Shown: piece after piece, positions 1 to 5,270 of the stretch
Numbering within the stretch: the stretch's first letter is position 1
How the letters are laid out: each line of letters starts with the position of its first letter
NCBI GenBank assembly: GCA_949287345.1
Contig: CASEGD010000068.1
Location: 1 to 6,855 of the forward strand
Direction of reading: 5' to 3'
DNA from: an uncultured Phascolarctobacterium sp.
Lineage (GTDB): Bacteria; Bacillota; Negativicutes; Acidaminococcales; Acidaminococcaceae
DNA length: 6,855 bases
The notes under the pieces: generated by a model
What the model was told of the DNA's origin: nothing
Seen by the model: the letters and a program-made list of their open reading frames with translations, nothing else
The model's database searches: none
Position numbers and translations under genes: made by a program

Positions 1-1
1 C

Positions 2-457
2 GCCCACGGCGATGCAGCCAAAATTTTGGAGCGCGTGCAGGTTGGCGACCGTGTGCGCCTGCGTGAAACTTTGGGCAGCGAAAAGGCTGACGAGGCAGAG
101 CTGGTGCTTGGCGCAGGACCTTCGCTGGTAACAAACGGCAAGGCTGACGTGCGCAGCGCGGAAGAAAACATTGCCGGCGACATTGCGCGCGGGCGTGCGC
201 CGCGTACGGCGATTGGCGTTAAAAAGGACGGAACGGTAATTTTGCTGGTTGTTGACGGGCGCAGCCGCAGCAGCGCGGGCATGAGCTTACAGGAGCTTGC
301 CGATTACATGGTGAAGCTGGGCGCGGTGCAGGCGCTGAACTTTGACGGCGGCGGCAGCAGCGAGATGGTACTGGACGGCAAAATTTTAAATAACCCCTCC
401 GACGGCAGGGAAAGGGCGGTCAGCGTTGGTTTGGGTGTGTTCCCAACCAAGGGCTGA
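2..457 (+). CDS. Phosphodiester glycosidase family protein (NAGPA/DUF2233 domain), 5'-truncated by window edge
   Basis: The frame is open from base 2 with no stop, so this is the C-terminal ~151 residues of a longer protein; the TTG at 26 is internal, not a start. The sequence has the hallmarks of the NAGPA (N-acetylglucosamine-1-phosphodiester alpha-N-acetylglucosaminidase-like) domain: RTAIG (203-217), a hydrophobic strand ending VVDGRS, a GMSLQELADYM helix, then NFDGGGSS (338-361) and a terminal ERAVSVGLGV strand. In this family these elements line the active site, and bacterial members are thought to cleave sugar-phosphodiester bonds in cell-envelope glycans; the substrate here is unknown. 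Such proteins are usually exported and often carry N-terminal repeats or SH3/copper-amine-oxidase-like domains, which would lie outside this window. No clear terminator follows before the next promoter, so some readthrough into the S55 gene is possible. Family assignment is confident; function is inferred. Confidence 0.88.
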   Translation, partial: AHGDAAKILERVQVGDRVRLRETLGSEKADEAELVLGAGPSLVTNGKADVRSAEENIAGDIARGRAPRTAIGVKKDGTVILLVVDGRSRSSAGMSLQELADYMVKLGAVQALNFDGGGSSEMVLDGKILNNPSDGRERAVSVGLGVFPTKG

Positions 458-460
458 CGC

Positions 461-489
461 TTGCCAGAAAAATTTTTAAATAGTATAAT
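461..489 (+). promoter_or_regulatory. Sigma70-type promoter for the S55-domain gene
   Basis: A TTGCCA -35 (461-466) and a perfect TATAAT -10 (484-489) are separated by exactly 17 bases. It begins just after the stop of the glycosidase gene. Predicted transcription start is near 496, giving a leader of about 98 bases before the ATG at 594. This is seen in sequence only; no activator or operator site is evident. Confidence 0.72.
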
Positions 490-540
490 ATAGCCATGCA
501 TGCCACGGCTGCGTGCGGCTGATTTGCTTAAAAAAGATTG

Positions 541-573
541 AACCGGCGTGCGGCGTTTGCCCATGCCGGTTTT
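541..573 (+). promoter_or_regulatory. GC-rich leader hairpin, possible attenuator or weak terminator
   Basis: AACCGGCGTG (541-550) pairs with CATGCCGGTT (562-571), a 10-bp stem with one G-U pair and an 11-base loop. An A run (530-535) precedes it, and only a short broken T run (570-573, then GCGTT) follows, so it is a poor match to a strong terminator. It lies downstream of the 461-489 promoter and ends 22 bases before the S55 start codon, so it would be in the mRNA leader. It might be the late terminator of the glycosidase transcript or a regulatory leader structure; I cannot tell which. Confidence 0.4.
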
Positions 574-584
574 GCGTTATTGAT

Positions 585-589
585 GAGGG
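585..589 (+). promoter_or_regulatory. Ribosome binding site that sets the start of the S55 gene
   Basis: GAGGG lies 4 bases upstream of ATG 594. The same frame extends upstream to a GTG at 513, but that GTG has no Shine-Dalgarno sequence, and the extension is a Cys-rich stretch translated from the leader hairpin in front of a normal signal sequence. ATG 594 is therefore preferred. The spacing is slightly short. Confidence 0.6.
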
Positions 590-593
590 TTTT

Positions 594-2249
594 ATGAGAA
601 CGAAAAAATTACTGCTTACTTTTATTTTTAATATGCTGCTTTTAATAAGCCTGCCTTTGATGCCGGTGGAAGACGTGCGCCCCGGTATGCACGGCACCGG
701 CAAAACTGTTATCAGCGGCGAAACGGTTGAAAATTTTGACGTGGAAGTTATCGGCGTTACCGGCAGCGAGGCAACAGGTTACAGCATTCTTGTGCACACA
801 AGCGGCGATTTGATTGAAAAAAGCGGCGGCGTGGCGCAGGGCATGAGCGGCAGCCCGGTGTATATCAACGGGCGTCTGGTCGGCGCCGTTGCCTTTGGTA
901 AGGAGTTTAACGACCCGCACTACTGCTTTTTAACGCCTATCGGGCGTATGCTGGATTTATTGAACGAAGCAAGCCCGCGCCCGTCGGAGTTCATACCCAA
1001 AAGCACGGTGCTGATGGCGGGCGGCTTTACCGGTAAAGGGCTGGATTATTTAAATGAAAAACTTGCCCCGCTGGGCTTGGAAGCAACCGGCGCAGGCGGC
1101 AGCGGTGATTTTACATCAACAAAACCGCTTGAACCGGGCAGTGCTATTGGCGTGTCGCTGATCCGCGGCGATATCCGCCTGGGGGCGCTGGGCACAATAA
1201 CGTGGTTGGGCGACGACGGCAGTTTGCTTGCTTTTGGGCACCCGTTTATGCAGCGCGGCGACAGCAATTACTTTTTGGACAGGGTGTGGATTTTAACCTC
1301 GCTGCCCAATTTGCAGAGCGCGTATAAAGTCGGCAACCTTGGCGAAACCATCGGCACGGTTACGCAGGACCGCAGCGCGGGCATTGCCGCTAAAATCGGC
1401 GCGCAGCCGAAGGTGATACCGATGTATGTGGCGGTGACGGACACCAGCCGCGGCGTTAACGGCAGCGCGCGCACGGAACTGATTGACGACGACGCGCTTT
1501 TGCCTGCGATGGTGGACGCTGTTACCTACAATACCGTTACGCGTGTGGCGGACAGGGAAGGCGGCGGCACGGCGCGCTTTGACTTCCGCATCGACGGGCG
1601 CAGCGCAGGCGGCGAACAGATTTTGATTAAGCGCGAGAATATGTATTACGCCGATACCGGCATCCTGAAAATGATCAGCCAGGAGCTTGTGCAGGCAGCA
1701 ACTTTGCTGGCGCAGAATAAATTTGAAAAGATTGACATTTATAATATTGAGGCGAATGTCGCCATTGGCACGGAGCCGGAGGTGGCGGAAATTGTTGCCG
1801 CACACCCGCAGAAGCTGGAGGTGCGCGCCGGTGAGGTGCTGAACATCGACGTGGAATTGCAGCCCTACCGCGCGGCGAAAATTACCAAAACGGTGCAGTT
1901 TACCGTGCCCAAACAGCAGCGTGCGGGCAAACTGGCGCTTAATGTGCGCGGTGGCAGCAGCCTGGCGTGGATGCAGGAAATGATGAAACGCCAGCAGGAG
2001 GAAGGCATACCGGCGGCCAAACAGCCGCAGCGCCGTACCTTAAAGGACTTTATTGCCGATATCAACAACGCGGACCAGAACAATGAAATCATCGTCGATA
2101 TCGCCGCGCTGCCAGACCCTGACATGATGGCGCAGCAGCAGGACGCAGGTTTTGCGGCAGCCTTGCAGGGCACGCCCGCCAAGCAGAAAGCCACGATGAA
2201 CTTTATCGTGGACGGCACGGCGGATATTATGGTTGACGTTAAGGACTAA
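594..2249 (+). CDS. SpoIVB peptidase S55 domain-containing protein, exported or membrane-anchored
   Basis: 551 residues from ATG 594. Residues 1-23 are a basic start plus a hydrophobic stretch (LLLTFIFNMLLLISLPLM). There is no obvious AxA cleavage site, so it may remain as a membrane anchor. Residues 26-122 match the Ser-bearing half of SpoIVB-type S55 serine peptidases: VENFDVEVIG, then GGVAQGMSGSPVYINGRLVGAV with the presumed nucleophile Ser85 in GMSGSP. Residues 190-275 contain GALGTITW, LLAFGHPF with His216, and ETIGTVTQDRSAGI, resembling the His-bearing half of SpoIVB. The order is Ser half then His half, the reverse of SpoIVB. Residues about 405-455 look like a small beta-sandwich, and 480-505 (RTLKDFIADINNADQNNEI) is a conserved tail in related proteins as I remember them. 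It sits between its own promoter and a terminator, so it is probably monocistronic. Its substrate is unknown, and sporulation-specific function should not be assumed from the family name. Confidence 0.85.
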   Translation: MRTKKLLLTFIFNMLLLISLPLMPVEDVRPGMHGTGKTVISGETVENFDVEVIGVTGSEATGYSILVHTSGDLIEKSGGVAQGMSGSPVYINGRLVGAVAFGKEFNDPHYCFLTPIGRMLDLLNEASPRPSEFIPKSTVLMAGGFTGKGLDYLNEKLAPLGLEATGAGGSGDFTSTKPLEPGSAIGVSLIRGDIRLGALGTITWLGDDGSLLAFGHPFMQRGDSNYFLDRVWILTSLPNLQSAYKVGNLGETIGTVTQDRSAGIAAKIGAQPKVIPMYVAVTDTSRGVNGSARTELIDDDALLPAMVDAVTYNTVTRVADREGGGTARFDFRIDGRSAGGEQILIKRENMYYADTGILKMISQELVQAATLLAQNKFEKIDIYNIEANVAIGTEPEVAEIVAAHPQKLEVRAGEVLNIDVELQPYRAAKITKTVQFTVPKQQRAGKLALNVRGGSSLAWMQEMMKRQQEEGIPAAKQPQRRTLKDFIADINNADQNNEIIVDIAALPDPDMMAQQQDAGFAAALQGTPAKQKATMNFIVDGTADIMVDVKD

Positions 2250-2281
2250 AATTTTACAAAGAGATTTTACAAAATCGTTAA

Positions 2282-2319
2282 AAAGCAATGATTCCCATAA
2301 GCAGGGAATCTTTGCTTTA
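2282..2319 (+). terminator. Intrinsic terminator after the S55 gene
   Basis: GATTCCC (2290-2296) and GGGAATC (2304-2310) form a perfect 7-bp stem around a 7-base loop. The stem extends past a T-T mismatch through AAAGCAA (2282-2288) and TTGCTTT (2312-2318). The right arm doubles as a T-rich tract (TTTGCTTTAT), and the left arm is A-rich, so it could also act on the opposite strand. It separates the S55 transcript from the mla operon. Confidence 0.82.
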
Positions 2320-2329
2320 TGTTGAATTA

Positions 2330-2335
2330 TATAAC
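2330..2335 (+). promoter_or_regulatory. Candidate -10 element for the mlaEFD operon
   Basis: TATAAC lies in the AT-rich stretch between the upstream terminator and the mlaE ribosome binding site, where a promoter is expected. No well-spaced consensus -35 is seen; TTGAAT at 2322-2327 and TTGCTT at 2312-2317 are both badly placed for it. The terminator at 2282-2319 implies that some promoter lies between about 2315 and 2350. The exact element is uncertain. Confidence 0.3.
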
Positions 2336-2370
2336 AATAGCTTAAAAATTTTGGGGAAAGGACGAGGCCG

Positions 2371-3141
2371 ATGCTGAAAGATATTTGTGCCGCGGTGGGC
2401 AGGTACACCATTACCGCGTGTGAAAATACCGGGCGTATTATGCAGCTGTTTCTGGATACGGCGGCGCGCCTGAAATATGCCAATGCCCGCGAAACGGTGC
2501 GGCAGATGGCGCGGCTCGGCGCGGATTCCCTGCCTATTGTTCTGATGACGATTCTGTTTACCGGCATGGTTTTTGCCTTGCAGACGGCGACGGAATTTGT
2601 GCGTTTCGGCGCTGCTTCATCCGTCGGCGGTATTGTTGCCATCGCGCTGGGGCGCGAGCTGGTGCCGGTGCTGACGGGCGTTGTTGTGGCCGGGCGCATA
2701 GGTGCTGCCATTGCGGCGGAGCTTGGCACGATGAAGGTTACGGAACAGATTGACGCCTTGAAGGTTATGGCGACGAACCCGATAACCTACCTTGTAGTGC
2801 CGCGCTTTTTAGCGGCGGTGCTGATGATGCCGGTACTGATTGTGTTTGCCAACGGCATCGGCAATGTCGGCGGCTGGGTGGTTGCGCATTATTACGCAGG
2901 CATCAGCAATTTTACCTATATCAATTCCATTAAAGTGTTTGCCGATATTTTTGACGTTACCGGCGGCATGATTAAAAGCATGGTTTTCGGCGGCATTATC
3001 GCCATTGTGGCCAGCCATAAGGGGCTTGGCGCCAAGCAGGGCGCTGAAGGCGTAGGCCTTGCGACGACAGAATCCGTAGTGCTTTCGATAATTTTGATTT
3101 TTATTGCCAACTATTTTTTGTCGGCAGTGCTTTATGTATGA
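2371..3141 (+). CDS. mlaE: MlaE-family ABC permease of the MlaEFD lipid transporter
   Basis: 256 residues, the usual length for the MlaE permease family. It is the inner-membrane core of an ABC-type phospholipid transporter, working as a dimer with MlaF ATPases and an MlaD ring. Hydrophobic segments are seen at about 51-70, 85-110, 141-165, 199-215 and 234-255. The family signature AELGTMKVTEQIDALKVM spans 116-133; its EQIDAL part (125-130) is the conserved region thought to contact the ATPase. A second conserved block, HKGLGAKQGAEGVGLATTESVV, covers 216-237. AAGGA at 2358-2362 is 8 bases before the ATG. It is the first gene of a tight operon, with mlaF starting 9 bases after its stop. The direction of lipid transport cannot be deduced from sequence. 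Confidence 0.95.
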   Translation: MLKDICAAVGRYTITACENTGRIMQLFLDTAARLKYANARETVRQMARLGADSLPIVLMTILFTGMVFALQTATEFVRFGAASSVGGIVAIALGRELVPVLTGVVVAGRIGAAIAAELGTMKVTEQIDALKVMATNPITYLVVPRFLAAVLMMPVLIVFANGIGNVGGWVVAHYYAGISNFTYINSIKVFADIFDVTGGMIKSMVFGGIIAIVASHKGLGAKQGAEGVGLATTESVVLSIILIFIANYFLSAVLYV

Positions 3142-3150
3142 GGTTAAGTA

Positions 3151-3909
3151 ATGGCAGAAGCGGTAATCAGTTTGCGCCAATTGAATATTACCTTCGGCAC
3201 GCATACGGTGCTGGACAACATAGACCTTGACGTTTACCGCGGCGAAACGCTGGCTATACTCGGGCCTTCGGGCACGGGCAAAAGTACGGTGCTGCGCTCA
3301 ATGATTGGTCTTTTGGAACCCAACGGCGGCAAGATTTACATTCAGGGCGAGGACGTGTCGGAGCTTGACGAGGACGGCTGGAACCGCCTGCGCATGAAGA
3401 TGGGCATGGTTTTTCAGTATTCGGCGCTGTTCGACTTTTTAACCGTGGGCGAAAACGTGGCCTTTGGCCTGCGCCAGCATACGGATAAGGGCGAAGAAGA
3501 AATACGGCAGATTGTGGCGCAGATGCTGGAAATGGTAGGCCTGCCGGACACGCAGGATTTATATCCGGCGGAGCTCAGCGGCGGCATGAAAAAGCGCGTG
3601 GGGCTTGCGCGTGCCATTGCCGTCAGCCCGGAGATTGTTTTGTACGATGAACCAACGGCGGGGCTCGACCCGATTATGAGCCACAACATCAGCCGTTTGA
3701 TAAAAAAGACGCAGCAGCAGCTGCACGTTACTTCCGTTCTGGTAACGCACGATATGCAGTCGGCGTTTTACGCCGCAGACCGCGTTGCCATGCTGTACAA
3801 GGGGCGCATAGTTGCCATCGGCACGGCGGAGGAAATGCAGCAAAGCACAAACCCGATTGTAAAAGCCTTTATCGAAGGGCGCGAGATTAAAGAGCAGGTG
3901 ATAGAATGA
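3151..3909 (+). CDS. mlaF: MlaF-family ABC transporter ATP-binding protein
   Basis: 252 residues, a full-length single nucleotide-binding domain. All catalytic motifs are present: Walker A GPSGTGKST (38-46), Q-loop Gln89 in VFQYSALF, signature LSGGM (142-146), Walker B IVLYDEP with Glu167, D-loop GLDP (171-174) and switch His200. The LSGGMKKRVGLARAIA block and the FQYSALFDFLTVGENV block are typical of MlaF rather than generic importer ATPases. It should hydrolyse ATP on the cytoplasmic face of MlaE to drive lipid movement through MlaD. Its ribosome binding site (GAGG, 3140-3143) overlaps the mlaE stop codon. Its own stop overlaps the mlaD start (ATGA, 3906-3909), so the three are probably translationally coupled. 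No mlaB (STAS-domain regulator) is present nearby. Confidence 0.96.
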   Translation: MAEAVISLRQLNITFGTHTVLDNIDLDVYRGETLAILGPSGTGKSTVLRSMIGLLEPNGGKIYIQGEDVSELDEDGWNRLRMKMGMVFQYSALFDFLTVGENVAFGLRQHTDKGEEEIRQIVAQMLEMVGLPDTQDLYPAELSGGMKKRVGLARAIAVSPEIVLYDEPTAGLDPIMSHNISRLIKKTQQQLHVTSVLVTHDMQSAFYAADRVAMLYKGRIVAIGTAEEMQQSTNPIVKAFIEGREIKEQVIE

Positions 3910-5174
3910 GTTCCAGCGAAGTTAAAGTAGGCGCGGTAACACTGGGCGGCGCTGCGATTTTAGCAGCGATGATAACCTTTTTGGGTACGTTCAGTTTTGG
4001 CAGCGACAAATACAACATTACAATAGATTATCCGCAGGTTGGCGGGTTGATGGCAGGCAACATGGTGCGCTACGCAGGCGTGCAGGTCGGCACGGTTAAA
4101 GGGCTGACGGTCAGCGACAGCGGCATTGAAGTTACTGCCGAAATCAACGACAACGTGCAGATTCCGCAGGAAGCAACCTTCACCATCGGTGCGGACGGCA
4201 TTCTGGGCGAGAAGTTCGTCGATATCCAGCCGCCTCCGCGTTCGGTAAGCGCCTTTTTAGAGGAGGGCGACAGGGTGAAAGGCACGCCGGGCGGCGGCTT
4301 TGATACCTTTATGAGCGCTTCGGGCGACGTGCTGAAAAAGATGGAAAACATCGCCGACGCGCTGGATAATGTGTTCGGCGACCCGGAAGTGCAGCAATCC
4401 CTGCGCGAAGGCTTTTTGAACATGAAGGACATCAGCGCCAACATGAACGCCTTTACCAAAGTAATGGCTGATGTGGCGGTGGACAACCAGCAGCAGATTA
4501 ACGTAATGGTTAAGCAGCTGAGCGAAATGAGCGCGCGCATGAACGAAACGGCCAGCAGCATGGAAAACATCATTGCCGAGGTCAACGAAGGGCATGCCGG
4601 GCAGAATTTTGCCGAGATAGTTGAGAACATGGCCAAAACCAGCGCCCGCATTGAAGAAGCGAGCAAGCTGCTGGAAAATGTTGCGAGTGACCCGCAGACC
4701 GAGGAAGATTTAAAGGCAACGCTGCACAACGCACGCGAGGCCAGCGAAAAGGCCAACCGTATGCTGGGCGTGCTGGAAACTGCTGAAATAAGCGCCGACG
4801 TTACGCACAGCGCGGAAGGCGGCGACTGGCGCAGCAACCTGGGCGTAACCCTGCGCCCGCAGGAAGACACTTTTTTTTACCTCGGCGGCTATGACCTTGG
4901 CGACAGCAACAAACTGGATTTGCAGTTCGGCAAGGAGCTGGGCGCCGCCGATGTAAGCATGGGCGCGATGCAGGGCGAGTTTGGCGTGGGGCTTGGCTAC
5001 GATTTTGCCGACCGCTTCCGCCTGTACACGCAGGTGTATGATTTTGACGACGCCAAAGTAAAGCTGGGCGGCGAGCTGAAGCTGACCGACAACTTTTCGC
5101 TGCTGGGCGAGCAGACCGATTTGCACCACGGCAACAAGAGCAATACCTATGTTGGTGTGCGCACTTATTTTTAA
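3906..5174 (+). CDS. mlaD: MlaD-type MCE protein fused to a C-terminal outer-membrane beta-barrel
   Basis: 422 residues, more than twice the length of E. coli MlaD (about 180). In order: an N-terminal membrane helix (about 8-30); one MCE domain (about 36-110, with YPQVGGLMAGNMVRYAGVQV and ILGEKFVDIQP); a long Ala/Met/Glu/Asn-rich helical region (about 133-293) broken at D159-P160, G229 and D262-P263; and a Gly/aromatic-rich tail (about 295-422). The tail alternates polar and hydrophobic residues in about 8-10 strands, for example WRSNLGVTLRP, TFFYLGGYDL and FRLYTQVYDF, and ends TYVGVRTYF, with a terminal Phe as in BAM-assembled outer-membrane proteins. A similar MlaD architecture has been reported in Veillonella parvula as a transenvelope phospholipid bridge. 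I infer the same role here: lipid passage from MlaEF to the outer membrane without MlaA or MlaC. The oligomeric state is not deducible. The start is fixed by the ATGA overlap and AGGTGA at 3896-3901. Confidence 0.93.
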   Translation: MSSSEVKVGAVTLGGAAILAAMITFLGTFSFGSDKYNITIDYPQVGGLMAGNMVRYAGVQVGTVKGLTVSDSGIEVTAEINDNVQIPQEATFTIGADGILGEKFVDIQPPPRSVSAFLEEGDRVKGTPGGGFDTFMSASGDVLKKMENIADALDNVFGDPEVQQSLREGFLNMKDISANMNAFTKVMADVAVDNQQQINVMVKQLSEMSARMNETASSMENIIAEVNEGHAGQNFAEIVENMAKTSARIEEASKLLENVASDPQTEEDLKATLHNAREASEKANRMLGVLETAEISADVTHSAEGGDWRSNLGVTLRPQEDTFFYLGGYDLGDSNKLDLQFGKELGAADVSMGAMQGEFGVGLGYDFADRFRLYTQVYDFDDAKVKLGGELKLTDNFSLLGEQTDLHHGNKSNTYVGVRTYF

Positions 5175-5179
5175 AAATT

Positions 5180-5210
5180 TGTTAACTTTTGAAAAAGCTG
5201 TTGACTTTTG
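5180..5210 (+). repeat. Imperfect 12-base direct repeat over the tolC -35 region
   Basis: TGTTAACTTTTG (5180-5191) and TGTTGACTTTTG (5199-5210) differ at one base and are offset by 19 bases. The second copy contains the -35 hexamer of the tolC promoter. It may be a regulator site or chance in AT-rich DNA. Confidence 0.35.
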
Positions 5211-5229
5211 CAAATAAAAAATATAAAAT
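5201..5229 (+). promoter_or_regulatory. Strong sigma70-type promoter for tolC
   Basis: TTGACT (5201-5206) and TAAAAT (5224-5229) are separated by exactly 17 AT-rich bases, each one mismatch from consensus. The predicted start is near 5236, leaving a leader of about 35 bases. No hairpin terminator is visible between the mlaD stop (5174) and this promoter, so tolC may also receive readthrough from the mla operon. Confidence 0.8.
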
Positions 5230-5235
5230 TTAAGC

Positions 5236-5251
5236 ACTGACTAATCAGTCA
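5236..5251 (+). promoter_or_regulatory. Inverted repeat at the tolC transcription start, probable repressor operator
   Basis: ACTGACTAATCAGTCA contains two overlapping inverted repeats: TGACT-AATC-AGTCA (5238-5251) and ACTGA-CTAA-TCAGT (5236-5249). It sits from about +1 to +16 of the predicted transcript, where a bound protein would block initiation. The size and style fit TetR/AcrR-type operators, which often control efflux components, but no regulator gene is in the window, so the family is inference. The arms are too short to be a terminator. Confidence 0.5.
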
Positions 5252-5257
5252 ATGATT

Positions 5258-5262
5258 GGAGG
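5258..5262 (+). promoter_or_regulatory. Ribosome binding site that sets the tolC start
   Basis: GGAGG lies 8 bases before ATG 5271. An in-frame TTG at 5256 would place the start codon overlapping this site, so it is rejected in favour of ATG 5271, which also begins a clean signal peptide. Confidence 0.9.
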
Positions 5263-5270
5263 TAAACAAA

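Noticed and set aside
513..593. In-frame GTG start that would add 27 Cys-rich residues to the S55 protein
   Set aside because: No ribosome binding site; the extension is read through the leader hairpin and precedes a normal signal sequence at ATG 594.
2251..2273. ATTTTACAAA repeated twice, 13 bases apart, after the S55 stop
   Set aside because: Exact but short and AT-rich, in a 3' untranslated stretch; most likely chance.
2040..2729. 229-codon open frame on the - strand across the S55-mlaE junction
   Set aside because: It crosses the terminator and parts of two well-supported genes on the other strand; composition looks like an antisense shadow.
4070..4870. 266-codon open frame on the - strand inside mlaD
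   Set aside because: Its Ser/Leu/Ala-rich translation is the antisense shadow of a GC-rich helical coding region; no family resemblance and no ribosome binding site seen.
5256..5270. TTG start for tolC at 5256
   Set aside because: It overlaps the GGAGG ribosome binding site (5258-5262), which is ideally spaced for ATG 5271.
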